Assembly: GCF_000829415.1 (NCBI RefSeq)
Contig: NZ_AP014637.1
Location: 5,969,001 to 6,033,000, forward strand
DNA from: Pseudomonas sp. StFLB209
Lineage (GTDB): Bacteria > Pseudomonadota > Gammaproteobacteria > Pseudomonadales > Pseudomonadaceae
Direction of reading: 5' to 3'
Length of the DNA: 64,000 nt
Shown here: positions 25,277 to 34,178 of the stretch, piece after piece
How the letters are laid out: every line of letters starts with the position of its first letter
Numbering within the stretch: position 1 is the stretch's first letter
The notes under the pieces: generated by a model
The model's database searches: none
Told to the model about the DNA's origin: nothing
Seen by the model: the letters and a program-made list of their open reading frames with translations, nothing else
Translations under genes and position numbers: made by a program

Positions 25277-27385
25277 ATGACCTCGCTCTACTGGCCGTAC
25301 TGGCTGGCTCATTACTACAGCTACCTGGAAGCCGCGACCCTGGTGGTCGCGGTGATCATCCTCATCTCCAGCCTCGACGACCTGATCGTCGACCTGTGGT
25401 ACTGGGCGCGGCGGCTGTACCGCAAGTACACCGCCGAGCGCCGCTACCGGCCATTGACCGAGGCGCAGTTGCTGGCCCGTGACCAGCAACCCATGGCCAT
25501 CATGGTCCCGGCCTGGCTGGAGTACGACGTCATCGCGCCGATGATCGAAAACATGGTCTCGACCCTGGACTACAAGCATTACGTGGTCTTCGTCGGGACT
25601 TACATCAATGACCAGCGCACCATTGATGAAGTCGAACGGATGCGCCGCCGTTACAAGCAACTGCACCGCGTCGAGGTACCGCATGCCGGGCCGACCTGCA
25701 AGGCCGACTGCCTGAACTGGGTGATCCAGGCGATCTTCCACTACGAGAAAACCCACGGCATGAGCTTTGCCGGCACCGTGCTGCATGACAGCGAAGACGT
25801 GCTGCATCCGCTGGAGCTGCGCCTGTTCAACTACCTGCTGCCGCGCAAGGACATGATCCAGTTGCCGGTGGTATCGCTGGAGCGTAACTGGTACGAGTGG
25901 GTGGCAGGCACTTACATGGACGAGTTCGCCGAATGGCACGGCAAGGATCTGGTGGTGCGCGAAAGCATGACCGACACCGTGCCTTCGGCCGGGGTCGGCA
26001 CCTGTTTCTCACGGCGCGCCCTGGAAGTGCTGGCAGCGGAAAACCAGAACCAGCCGTTCAACACCGACAGCCTGACCGAGGACTACGACGTCGGTGCGCG
26101 CCTGGCCAAATACGGCATGAACGCGATTTTTGTGCGCTTCCCGGTGCAGTTCCGGGTGCTGCGCAAGTCGTGGTTTCGCAAGCCGTATGAATCGACCCTG
26201 AACATGCCGCTGTGCGTGCGCGAGTTCTTTCCCGATACCTTCCGCACCGCGTTCCGCCAGAAAGCCCGCTGGACCCTGGGCATCGGCCTGCAGGGCTGGG
26301 AGCAGATGGGCTGGAGCGGCTCGCTGGCCAACCGTTATCTGTTGTTTCGCGACCGCAAGGGTATCGTCACCTCGTTCGTCAGCATCCTGGCCTACCTCAT
26401 CCTGATTCAACTGGTGGCGCTGATCGTGCTGCGCTACAGCGGCCTGTGGGATACCAGCTTTCCGACCCTGTTCGATAACAGTGACCTGTTGAGTGTCCTG
26501 TTGCTGGCCAACGGCGCGGCACTGCTGTGGCGTATGGCCCACCGTTTCTATTTCACCAGCGTGCTGTACGGCTGGCAGCACGGGCTGTTGTCGATCCCGC
26601 GCATGGTGGTAGGCAACTTCGTCAACTTCATGGCCGCCGCCCGCGCCTGGCGCATGTTCCTGATTGGCAAGCTGCTGGGGCGCAAGCTGGTCTGGGACAA
26701 GACCATGCACGACTTCCCCTCCACCGACCTGGTGGCCAGCGCGCCGCGCAAGCTGGGCAGCGTGCTGCTGTCGTGGCAGGCGATCAGTGATGAGCGGCTG
26801 CAAAGCGCATTGGATGAACAGCACAGCCGTCCCCTGCCGCTGGGCCGAATCCTGCTGAGCCGTGGCTGGCTGGATGACGAAACCCTGGCCGAGGCGATCG
26901 CCTTTCAAAATGACCTGCCACGTATCTTCGACCTGCAGGCGCAGTGTCAGGATGACCTGCTCGACCATGCGCTCGTCCTGCGCTGGCGTGCCGTGGCGCT
27001 GGGCGCAAATGAACACGGCCAGCCACGCATCGCCGTGACCAGCCCGCTGAGCGACGAAGCGCTGCAGCAAATCAGCATCGCGCTGGGCGGTGAGCCGTTG
27101 CAGTTGATTGCCCGGGAAAGCGAAATCAACGCCCAACTGCGCCGGATCGGCGCCGCCACACACGGCCAGCAACCTGCCAAAGGCACGCCGCTGCTCGGCG
27201 ACTTGCTGATCGAAGCCGGGCTGATCGACCGTACGGTGTTCGACCGGGCGATGCTCAATTATCAGCCACAACAACACGGAAGAATCGGCGACTACCTGGT
27301 GGATCTGGGCGTGTTGCCGCGCGAGACCATCGAACAGGCCGTTGAACGCCAATACCGTTTTGAGCCAATGGAGTCCACGCCATGA
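25277..27385 (+). CDS. nfrB: NfrB-like inner-membrane glycosyltransferase with MshEN c-di-GMP receptor domain
   Basis: 702 residues. After an N-terminal membrane helix the GT2 domain shows PAWLEYDVIAPMIENMV, LHDSEDVLHP (DxD-type), TEDYDVGARL and QKARWTLG. Membrane helices around 355-440 follow, and the FYFTSVLYGWQHGLLSIPRM block is characteristic of NfrB. From about 480 on come MshEN motifs: LPLGRILLSRGWLDDETL and RIGDYLVDLGVLPRETIEQA, each closing on a Gln, the known c-di-GMP binding signature. In E. coli NfrB makes a ManNAc-containing surface glycan when c-di-GMP rises. The gene overlaps nfrA by 4 bp (ATGA). Confidence 0.88.
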   Translation: MTSLYWPYWLAHYYSYLEAATLVVAVIILISSLDDLIVDLWYWARRLYRKYTAERRYRPLTEAQLLARDQQPMAIMVPAWLEYDVIAPMIENMVSTLDYKHYVVFVGTYINDQRTIDEVERMRRRYKQLHRVEVPHAGPTCKADCLNWVIQAIFHYEKTHGMSFAGTVLHDSEDVLHPLELRLFNYLLPRKDMIQLPVVSLERNWYEWVAGTYMDEFAEWHGKDLVVRESMTDTVPSAGVGTCFSRRALEVLAAENQNQPFNTDSLTEDYDVGARLAKYGMNAIFVRFPVQFRVLRKSWFRKPYESTLNMPLCVREFFPDTFRTAFRQKARWTLGIGLQGWEQMGWSGSLANRYLLFRDRKGIVTSFVSILAYLILIQLVALIVLRYSGLWDTSFPTLFDNSDLLSVLLLANGAALLWRMAHRFYFTSVLYGWQHGLLSIPRMVVGNFVNFMAAARAWRMFLIGKLLGRKLVWDKTMHDFPSTDLVASAPRKLGSVLLSWQAISDERLQSALDEQHSRPLPLGRILLSRGWLDDETLAEAIAFQNDLPRIFDLQAQCQDDLLDHALVLRWRAVALGANEHGQPRIAVTSPLSDEALQQISIALGGEPLQLIARESEINAQLRRIGAATHGQQPAKGTPLLGDLLIEAGLIDRTVFDRAMLNYQPQQHGRIGDYLVDLGVLPRETIEQAVERQYRFEPMESTP

Positions 27386-29337
27386 AGCGCGCACTGCTGC
27401 CGTTAATGGCAAGCCTGGCCCTGCTGCCGGCCAGCGTCATGGCCGAAGTCCTGCCGCTGGCCTTGAGCGGCCCGGCGTATCACCTGGCCAACGAGGCTTA
27501 CCTGGCCTATGACCGCAAAGATTACGACCAGGCGGTCGCCAAAGCCCGTGAAGCCCTGCGCCAGCGTCCTGATGTGAGCGAGCTGAACGATCTGGTCAAA
27601 CTGGCGCTACGTGACAAGGATCGCCGCGACCACCCCGAGCGATACCCCGATGCACGGCCAAAACCCGGTTATCTGGCCGGTAATCAGTCGCTGCGCGAAT
27701 ACCGCAACGGCCATTACGATGCCGCCGCCAGGGCTGCACTCAAGGCCATCAGCCAAGCGCCTGAAAACCTCGACTATCGGCTGATGCTGATCGAAGCCCT
27801 GCAACGCCAGCAGAAGCTGGAGCAAGCCCACGCAGCCACCACCGAGGCCATCGCAACATTGGGGCCGCAACCGGAGCTGGTGCGCCGCCGACAGGCGATC
27901 GAAGAACAGCAGTCGGTAGTGATTGCCGCCAAAGGCTACGAGGCTCTGGCCCAGGGTGACAACGACAAGGCAGTGAGCCTGGCCCATGATGTGGTGCAGC
28001 GCTATCCGCAGAACGTCGCGTACCGGCGCTTGCTGGTCAGTGCCCTGATCGCCCATCAGCAATACGAAGCGGCCCGCGCCGCCGCCAGCGAAGCCTTGGC
28101 CCTGCAAGGCAATGACGCCACGCTACTGGCCCAGCGCGGGCAGCTGCGCCAGCGCCTGGGCGACGACGCCGGCGCGCGCCAGGACTACGCCCAGGCGCTC
28201 GCCGTAGGCAACTTGCCCGACCGTGAACGCGCGGCGCTGTATGCGGCCATGGGCCAACCCGATACAGCGCTTCGCTATCTGCAACAGGCCCGGGCCAAGG
28301 GCGAGCTACAGGCCGGCGACGAAGTGCAGATTGCCTACTTCCTCAGCCAGGCCGGCGAGCAGGATCAAGCTTTGGCGACGTTTCGCCAGGTGGACCGCAG
28401 TACCGGCCTTAAACCGGTCGACCTGCGCAACGCGGCCTATACCGCACAGCGCAGTGGCAATGACGTGCAGGCGATTGCCTACTTCGAGCGGGTGCTCGAT
28501 TACCAGCGGGCCGGCACGCTGGACATGAGCGAACAGGAGGTCTTCGACACCCGTCGCTCGGTCGCCGACCTGTCACGGCAATGGAGCCTGACCAACACCA
28601 GCACTTACCGCGGCGCCAGCACCAGCAGCGGTCTGGGCGGCGCACCGGGGGCCAGCAACGACAGCCTGCAAAACAGCACCGAAGTGGCCTGGCGCCCGCT
28701 GGGCTACAACAATGCGCGGTTCTTCGAGCTGTACGGTCGGCTGACCGACACACTGTGGAGCAAGGACGACAACGACACCGGTCGCGATGCCTTGCAAGGC
28801 GCGCTGGGGATCCGCTTCAAGCCGTTGTCGGCGTACAACGTGATGCTGGCCCTGGAGCGCACCTTCCCGCTGGCCGGCTCGAATGTCGACGGCGACTGGC
28901 TGGTGCGCCTGGGCTACGGCTCAAGCATCGGCACCGACCTGCGGGTCGACAAACCCAGCTGGTGGACCTCCCAACTGTATATGGAGGCCGGGCGCTACCT
29001 GCAGAACAGGCGCAACTACTTCAACAGCGAATGGCAGATCGGCCGCAGCATTCGTCTGGACCGTATCAGCCGCCGGCTGGTGATTTTCCCGCACATCGTG
29101 GCGGCCGCCGACTACGACTCGAAGATGCGCAGCCAGGTCGATGACCTGGGCCGCCAGCGCAGCTCATCCGGCAACGCCGGCGGCGTCGGAGTCGGTGTCG
29201 GGGTGCGCTACTGGATGCGTGAAACTCGTAGCAAGGCACCACAGTCCTACATTGACCTGTCGTTGCAATATCGCGAGCGGGTCTTCGGTGACGATCGCGC
29301 CGAAGGCGTCTTCGCTCGCTTTACCTACTCGTGGTGA
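27382..29337 (+). CDS. nfrA: NfrA-like outer-membrane polysaccharide exporter (TPR plus C-terminal domain)
   Basis: 651 residues. A signal peptide is cleaved after ASVMAE. Tetratricopeptide-like helices span about 30-390 (NEAYLAYDRKDYDQAVAKAR, YRNGHYDAAARAALKAIS). The C-terminal NfrA domain is rich in aromatic beta strands (STEVAWRPLGYNNARFFELY, PSWWTSQLYMEAGRYL) and ends in the terminal Trp common in outer-membrane barrels (VFARFTYSW). In E. coli NfrA is the phage N4 receptor and the proposed exporter of the NfrB glycan. It is shorter than E. coli NfrA (about 990 residues), mainly in the TPR part. Start: the ATG in ATGA overlaps the nfrB stop, with GGAG upstream. Confidence 0.85.
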   Translation: MKRALLPLMASLALLPASVMAEVLPLALSGPAYHLANEAYLAYDRKDYDQAVAKAREALRQRPDVSELNDLVKLALRDKDRRDHPERYPDARPKPGYLAGNQSLREYRNGHYDAAARAALKAISQAPENLDYRLMLIEALQRQQKLEQAHAATTEAIATLGPQPELVRRRQAIEEQQSVVIAAKGYEALAQGDNDKAVSLAHDVVQRYPQNVAYRRLLVSALIAHQQYEAARAAASEALALQGNDATLLAQRGQLRQRLGDDAGARQDYAQALAVGNLPDRERAALYAAMGQPDTALRYLQQARAKGELQAGDEVQIAYFLSQAGEQDQALATFRQVDRSTGLKPVDLRNAAYTAQRSGNDVQAIAYFERVLDYQRAGTLDMSEQEVFDTRRSVADLSRQWSLTNTSTYRGASTSSGLGGAPGASNDSLQNSTEVAWRPLGYNNARFFELYGRLTDTLWSKDDNDTGRDALQGALGIRFKPLSAYNVMLALERTFPLAGSNVDGDWLVRLGYGSSIGTDLRVDKPSWWTSQLYMEAGRYLQNRRNYFNSEWQIGRSIRLDRISRRLVIFPHIVAAADYDSKMRSQVDDLGRQRSSSGNAGGVGVGVGVRYWMRETRSKAPQSYIDLSLQYRERVFGDDRAEGVFARFTYSW

Positions 29338-29339
29338 CC

Positions 29340-30212
29340 ATGCCCCAGCTACCGCTGCTCCGTCGTCTGTCAACCCGCGCCCGGGTGCTCACCGGCGTGC
29401 TGCTGGGCTTGATAGCACTCGGTACCGGATTGCTCTATGCCATCGACAGCGAGCGGCCCGCGCCCGACATCGCCGGCATCGTCTGGCAGCCGGACAACGC
29501 GACGGTGGGCATCCAGGGCCAGTGGCACACACTCGGCGCCAAAGAGCTGCTGGTGCAGTGGTCAGTGGTCGACGATCAGGCATTCATACCCGGCACCGGC
29601 CTGCCGGGCGTGCCGGTGATGCCCGACTGGGAACGCATCGCCCGCGAACCCTGGGCGCAGGGTGTGATTCTCGGCCTGGCCGGCTATTTCAGCGAAAACC
29701 GCTCACGGGACAACATCGAGCACCTCGCAGCGTTGTCAGAACAGCTGGCCAGGGTCCAGACACCGCTAAACGTCACCGGCTGGTATTTCCCCGCGGAAGT
29801 CGACCCCAGCTGGACCCGCGCCAAAGAGCTGCCCGCGCTACTGGCCAAACTGCCTCGCCCGCTGTGGATCAGTGTCTATGACGGTGCCAACATCGGCCCT
29901 GCCGCCACTGCCGACTGGCTGCAGAGCTGGCTGCCGGCAGATGTCGGGGTGTTCTTCCAGGACGGCGTGGGCGTCTATGCGCGCACCGCGCCGGTGGCCC
30001 GCACTTACATGGACGTGCTCAGCCAGCGGCTGGGCAAAGACCGCGTACGGCTGATCGTCGAAGCCTTCCGGCCGCAATGGGGCGGCGGCTTTCGTCCGGC
30101 AACGCTGGATGAGCTCAAACCACAAATGGCAGCGTATGCCGGCTATCCGCTGTACCTGTTCGATGGCCCACACTATGTGACGCCTGAGCTGGTCGAGGGT
30201 CTGAACCAATAA
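29340..30212 (+). CDS. Membrane-anchored periplasmic glycoside-hydrolase-like protein
   Basis: 290 residues from the ATG at 29340, two bases after nfrA. An uncleaved N-terminal anchor (VLTGVLLGLIALGTGLLYAI) precedes a TIM-barrel-like periplasmic domain: IAGIVWQPDNATVGI, LLVQWSVVDDQAF, LNVTGWYFPAEVDPSW, PLWISVYDGAN, VGVFFQDGVGVYA and YLFDGPHYVTPE. The layout resembles the DUF4434 type of putative glycoside hydrolases. As the last gene of the wecB-nfr operon it may trim or release the exported glycan, parallel to BcsZ in the cellulose operon. Catalytic residues are not certain. Confidence 0.65.
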   Translation: MPQLPLLRRLSTRARVLTGVLLGLIALGTGLLYAIDSERPAPDIAGIVWQPDNATVGIQGQWHTLGAKELLVQWSVVDDQAFIPGTGLPGVPVMPDWERIAREPWAQGVILGLAGYFSENRSRDNIEHLAALSEQLARVQTPLNVTGWYFPAEVDPSWTRAKELPALLAKLPRPLWISVYDGANIGPAATADWLQSWLPADVGVFFQDGVGVYARTAPVARTYMDVLSQRLGKDRVRLIVEAFRPQWGGGFRPATLDELKPQMAAYAGYPLYLFDGPHYVTPELVEGLNQ

Positions 30213-30655
30213 ACATCTGCCGGGGTGCCGTAAGACAACAACCGGCACGGTTAAATACCTCACTCAAATGAATGCAACTAATAATTCATTTGATGCCAAA
30301 TAACGCCATCTTATATCCGGGCAGCGGCCTATAAGCCGCCTTTATATTTCATCGCCCGCGGGATTCTCAACACCCATAACCGGCCCACCGTTAGATCATG
30401 CCTTTAATGGCTTATGTGCTCAACCCGTCAAATTAATTGACGTCACCTCTTCGCCTGACGGCCCCTGATGAAAGGCTGGCGCGCCCAGATCTATTATTGA
30501 CGCCAGAAAACACCCCATAAGCCCATTCATTTCGTTAGTTATAAATAACAATTTGGCGCCAGAAAATTATTTCCTGTTTAGTTTAAAAAACAGTAGCACT
30601 TTGTAATTAACCAGTTATAAATTGGCATCACACACCTGTTGTGACTCAACGACCC
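30213..30655. other. Intergenic region between nfr and curli operons
   Basis: About 440 bp, AT-rich on its right side. A GCGGC-N6-GCCGC hairpin (30324-30339) followed by CTTTATATTT may terminate the nfr operon. A repeated G(A/G)CGCCAGAAAA motif occurs near 30500 and 30555, in the likely curli promoter region; its meaning is unknown. No csgD-like gene is present. Confidence 0.5.
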
Positions 30656-31096
30656 ATGAACTACTTCCGGCTCCTGAGCGTTCTCGTTCTGCAACTGGTA
30701 CTGGCCTCTATTGGCTTGGCGCAGTCGAGTGTCGATCAAACGCCAGCGCTGACGCAAAAACGCACGCTCGACCAGGACGTGGGCGGTCTGGTCGTGGCGC
30801 AAACCATGACCCTGGCAGGTCGCGCGTTCTACGACAGTTTCGCCAGTGCCTGGAACGACAAGGACCCCGATGGCCGCTTTAGCGTGTCCATCAGCGAACG
30901 GCCCACGGCCCGGCTGGGCAGTCAGGTGTTTGTCGATTACGGCCACCGGCGCCTGGTGCAGATGTTTCTGCCGCCTAACCGCAGCCTTATCCCGGCGTTG
31001 GGCGCCAATGCCGCAGAGCAGGTTTATCAGGCAATTCTGGAGTATCAGGTGGCACAGTTTTTTGACGATCCCGATATCGGTCGCGACGAACTCTAA
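30656..31096 (+). CDS. csgE: Curli assembly factor CsgE
   Basis: 146 residues. Signal peptide MNYFRLLSVLVLQLVLASIG, then a mature part matching CsgE: DVGGLVVAQTMTLAGRAFYD, SFASAWNDKD, SVSISERPTARLGSQVFVDY and the YQVAQFFDDPDIGRDEL end. CsgE caps the periplasmic side of the CsgG channel and directs CsgA to it. The start is set at the ATG at 30656 because a signal peptide follows directly; a GTG at 30641 is in frame and neither has a strong ribosome-binding site. It is the first gene of the curli cluster, whose order (E, F, A, G, B, then a CsgC-like gene) differs from enteric csgBAC/csgDEFG. Confidence 0.88.
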   Translation: MNYFRLLSVLVLQLVLASIGLAQSSVDQTPALTQKRTLDQDVGGLVVAQTMTLAGRAFYDSFASAWNDKDPDGRFSVSISERPTARLGSQVFVDYGHRRLVQMFLPPNRSLIPALGANAAEQVYQAILEYQVAQFFDDPDIGRDEL

Positions 31097-31106
31097 AGGT
31101 AAGGTT

Positions 31107-31526
31107 ATGCACCGTTATGCTTTGTTGCCTATCAGCCTGGGGCTGCTCTTTATTCTGGGCGGTCGCGTGCAGGCCAGCGAACTGGTCTACACACCGGTCA
31201 ACCCTTCATTCGGTGGCAATCCGTTGAACGGTTCGGTGTTGATGAACCAGGCCACGGCACAGAACAAGTTCAAAGAGTCCAGCGCGTCCACCACCCAAAG
31301 TTCGCTGGAGCAGTTCAACAGCATGTTGCAGAGCGCCATTTTAAGCCGGGTCTCTTCGGCAGTGACCTCCAGCATCGTGGGCGCCGATGGCAAACTTTCG
31401 CCCGGCGTGGTTGAAACCACCGACTTCAGTATTGCCATTACCAACTTGCAAGGCGGGCTGCTACAGATTGTCACAACCGACAAAAGAACCGGCCAGACCA
31501 CCCAGTTTCAAGTGAACCAACCGTAA
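31107..31526 (+). CDS. csgF: Curli assembly factor CsgF
   Basis: 139 residues, close to the 138 of E. coli CsgF. Signal peptide MHRYALLPISLGLLFILGG, then ELVYTPVNPSFGGNPLNGSV, the N-terminal segment that plugs into CsgG in known structures. The C-terminal part IVETTDFSIAITNLQGGLLQ-like (positions about 100-125) is also typical. CsgF couples the CsgG pore to the surface nucleator CsgB. AAGGTAAGG gives a strong ribosome-binding site 10 bp after csgE. Confidence 0.92.
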   Translation: MHRYALLPISLGLLFILGGRVQASELVYTPVNPSFGGNPLNGSVLMNQATAQNKFKESSASTTQSSLEQFNSMLQSAILSRVSSAVTSSIVGADGKLSPGVVETTDFSIAITNLQGGLLQIVTTDKRTGQTTQFQVNQP

Positions 31527-31596
31527 TACCGCCGTACTTGCTGTTCCTGCATTCACCGACCTCAAGAACCTGATCCTATTAATAAGGAAGACGTCC

Positions 31597-32733
31597 ATGC
31601 GCACTCAAAAATCCCTGCTTTCACTCGCGGTTCTGGTTGCCCTGTCCGGTTCTGCACTGGCTGACAACAGCACCGTCAACGCCATCCAGAACGGCTCAAG
31701 TAACGCCATTACTTCGACTCAGATCGGTGCCAACCAGTCCTCGGTCTATGCCGAGCAGAACGGCAGGCGCAACACCGCCGGTATCGAGCAGACCGCCACC
31801 AGCAGCAGCGTGAGCGCGGTGCAGGCCGGCAGCAACAACACCGCGACAGCCCAGCAAAACGGCAACAGCAACCAGACCGGCATCAAACAGGTTGGTAATG
31901 GCGGTCAGACAGCCGCTGTGAAACAGGGCAGCGCGAACAACACCGCCAGCGTCGAGCAGACCTGGAACACCAACAGCACCGTGCAGATCGACCAGGGCCA
32001 TACCTACGGCGGCAACAACAACCAGGCGTACGCCACCCAGAACGGTAACAACGGCACCACCAGCAACACCATTCAATGGGCCGGCTCAAACAACCTGGCG
32101 TCGAGCAACCAGCAAGTCAACAACGCTGCGCAGTCCACCATTAGCCAGCGCGATGGCAATAACAACAAGGGCTGGGTGACCCAGGTCGGCAACAACGTGG
32201 CCACCGCCACCATTGCCCAGTCACGCGGCGACAGCAACGAAGGTTCGATCAACCAGCAGTACGCGATTTACAACAACGCGGCCGGCATCGACCAAAGCTA
32301 TGGCAGTGCCAACAAAGCGGCCATCGGCCAGAACGGCGGCTGGAACAACACCGCCACCGTGACCCAGGCCAACGGCAACCAGAACCAGGGTTATGTCACC
32401 CAGACCGCCGTGGCTGAGAGCAGCGCCGCCGTCAAGCAGACCCAGGGCAGCAACAACACCGCCAACGTCAACCAGTCCTACGGCTGGAAACTGGTCGCCA
32501 ACGTCGAGCAGAAAGGCAACAACAACCAGGCCAACACCGTGCAGACCGGCGCTTACAACGAAGCCCGCCTGCTGCAGGACGGCTACAACAACGTGGCCAA
32601 CGTCAACCAGAGCGGCATCGGCCTGGTCGGTCAGAGCAACGTCGTGGCGCTGACCCAGGCCAACAGCAACAACGTGGCCAACGTTACCCAGACCGGCGGC
32701 GCCGGCAACACCGCCACTATCACCCAGCGTTAA
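31597..32733 (+). CDS. csgA: Expanded curlin-repeat amyloid protein (CsgA-like)
   Basis: 378 residues. Signal peptide ending ALADN, then about fifteen imperfect curlin repeats with the Gln/Asn ladder (QxGxxNxAxxxQ), for example AVQAGSNNTATAQQNGNSNQ and VEQKGNNNQANTVQTGAYNE. E. coli CsgA has five repeats in 151 residues, so this subunit is about 2.5 times longer. Several repeats are irregular (around 120-165 with HTYGGNNNQAYATQNGN). It should be exported through CsgG and polymerise into extracellular amyloid. It is preceded by its own AAGGAAG ribosome-binding site and followed by a strong hairpin. Position and length favour the major subunit over CsgB. Confidence 0.88.
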   Translation: MRTQKSLLSLAVLVALSGSALADNSTVNAIQNGSSNAITSTQIGANQSSVYAEQNGRRNTAGIEQTATSSSVSAVQAGSNNTATAQQNGNSNQTGIKQVGNGGQTAAVKQGSANNTASVEQTWNTNSTVQIDQGHTYGGNNNQAYATQNGNNGTTSNTIQWAGSNNLASSNQQVNNAAQSTISQRDGNNNKGWVTQVGNNVATATIAQSRGDSNEGSINQQYAIYNNAAGIDQSYGSANKAAIGQNGGWNNTATVTQANGNQNQGYVTQTAVAESSAAVKQTQGSNNTANVNQSYGWKLVANVEQKGNNNQANTVQTGAYNEARLLQDGYNNVANVNQSGIGLVGQSNVVALTQANSNNVANVTQTGGAGNTATITQR

Positions 32734-32741
32734 TGGCTGTA

Positions 32742-32765
32742 GCCCCGCCGCTCACCCGGCGGGGC
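32742..32765 (+). terminator. Strong hairpin between csgA and csgG
   Basis: GCCCCGCCG and CGGCGGGGC form a perfect 9-bp stem with a 6-nt loop, 8 bp after the csgA stop and 20 bp before csgG. No U-run follows, so it may be a partial terminator or an mRNA-stabilising 3' structure that keeps csgA transcript above that of csgG. Confidence 0.65.
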
Positions 32766-32784
32766 GTTCTGGAGAGTCACGGAC

Positions 32785-33648
32785 ATGTACATCCGCGCGT
32801 TATCATTAATTGTGTGTGCAGCAATGCTGGTCAGCGGTTGTGCTACGTCCCGTCCAGCGGCGACCTTCAACCCCGCATCGCTGGCTCCCCCTACCCAAAT
32901 TTCCCGCGATCTGGCCAACCTGCCAGCCCCGGCCGGCCCGATTTCCGTGGCAGTCTATGGCTTGCGCGACCAGACCGGCCAATACAAGCCTTCACCAGAC
33001 AGCTCGTTTTCCACGGCCGTCACCCAAGGCGCCGCGTCACTGCTGGTGACCGCCCTGCGTGACTCGAAGTGGTTCAAGCCGATGGAGCGTGAAAACCTGC
33101 AGGACCTGCTCACCGAGCGCAAGATCATCCGCGCGCTGGAGCAACCTCAGGACCAGGCCCAGGTACAGTTGCCCCCCCTGCGGCCCGCCAACCTGATCGT
33201 TGAAGGCGCCATCGTCGGCTACGAAAGCAACGTGCGCACCGGCGGTCTGGGCGTGCGTTACCTGGGCATCGGCCCTTCAGAGCTGTATCGCCAGGATCAG
33301 GTCACCGTCAACCTGCGGGCCGTGGACATCCGCACGGGCGAGATTATCCAGAGCATCACCACGACCAAAACGATCTTTTCCATCCAGGTCGATTTCGGCG
33401 TTTTCAAATATGTCTCGCTCAAGCACCTGCTGGAAGTCGAGACCGGTATCAGCCGCAACGAACCGGTCCAGCAGTGTGTGCGTGAAGCCATCGAGACCGC
33501 GCTGGTGCACATGGTTGCCCAAGGTGTGCGTGACGGCAGCTGGCGTCTGAAAAACCCTGACGACATCAACCAGCCGCTGCTGCAGGCCTATTTGAAGAAT
33601 TACGACGAACAGACGCTGGCCATGCCTCTTACCGGGTCCGACAAATAA
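32785..33648 (+). CDS. csgG: Curli secretion channel lipoprotein CsgG
   Basis: 287 residues (E. coli 277). The lipobox is LVSGC with Cys near position 19. The CsgG fold is clear: ISVAVYGLRDQTGQYKPSPD, SLLVTALRDSKWFKPMEREN, LQDLLTERKIIR, LIVEGAIVGYESNVRTGGLG and the membrane-hairpin/periplasmic stretch DQVTVNLRAVDIRTGEIIQS. Nine subunits form the outer-membrane pore that exports CsgA and CsgB. GGAGAG precedes the ATG at 32785. Confidence 0.93.
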   Translation: MYIRALSLIVCAAMLVSGCATSRPAATFNPASLAPPTQISRDLANLPAPAGPISVAVYGLRDQTGQYKPSPDSSFSTAVTQGAASLLVTALRDSKWFKPMERENLQDLLTERKIIRALEQPQDQAQVQLPPLRPANLIVEGAIVGYESNVRTGGLGVRYLGIGPSELYRQDQVTVNLRAVDIRTGEIIQSITTTKTIFSIQVDFGVFKYVSLKHLLEVETGISRNEPVQQCVREAIETALVHMVAQGVRDGSWRLKNPDDINQPLLQAYLKNYDEQTLAMPLTGSDK

Positions 33649-33666
33649 TCCTCTACGGAGCAGATC

Positions 33667-34173
33667 ATGGCATTTCATCTCAACCTGCGCGGCTACCTGG
33701 CCGCCGTCCTGCTGATCAGCAGCGGCCTCTGCCAGGCCGCGGATCTGCAAGCTGAAGCCCGCTACGCCGGCATCGTCAACGGTAAAGTGGCAAACATCGA
33801 ACAGATCGGTTCCTGGAACCAGACCCGGGTCGAGCAAAGCGGTGCCAGCCAGCAACTGACCCAGCGTCAGGACGGCAATCGCAACCAGGCGCAGATCAGC
33901 CAGAGCGGCGCGAACAACCAGGCTTACCTGCAGCAGACCGGCAACGCCAACGACATCGTGCTCAGCCAGGCCGGCAGCTACAACCAGGCCAGCCTGCAAC
34001 AAAACGGTCTGAACAACAGCGCCAACGTCCAACAGAGCGGCGCCTACAATCAGGCGCAGGTCAGCCAGTACGGCAATGGCAACCAGGCCAGCGTGCAACA
34101 GAGCGGCTTCGGCGGTACGGCCTCAGTCACCCAGTACGGCAACAATTCCACCGCCAGCATCAAACAATGGTGA
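33667..34173 (+). CDS. csgB: CsgB-like curlin nucleator
   Basis: 168 residues. Signal peptide ending CQAADL, an N-terminal spacer (QAEARYAGIVNGKVANIEQI), then about six curlin repeats (QSGANNQAYLQQTGNANDIV, QSGAYNQAQVSQYGNGNQAS) and a C-terminal IKQW. Its size and position match CsgB, the surface nucleator, rather than the major subunit, which here is the long protein at 31597. Roles are assigned by size and context. GGAG precedes the ATG. Confidence 0.82.
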   Translation: MAFHLNLRGYLAAVLLISSGLCQAADLQAEARYAGIVNGKVANIEQIGSWNQTRVEQSGASQQLTQRQDGNRNQAQISQSGANNQAYLQQTGNANDIVLSQAGSYNQASLQQNGLNNSANVQQSGAYNQAQVSQYGNGNQASVQQSGFGGTASVTQYGNNSTASIKQW

Positions 34174-34178
34174 CCCCG

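Noticed and set aside
26009..27412. 467-codon minus-strand frame over nfrB
   Set aside because: Shadow of nfrB; rich in Gln, His and Ala with no domain pattern.
31597..34173. Regular Asn/Gln-rich repeats considered as a CRISPR-like or satellite array
   Set aside because: The periodicity is in the protein (curlin repeats); DNA repeats are imperfect and lie in two clear secreted-protein genes.
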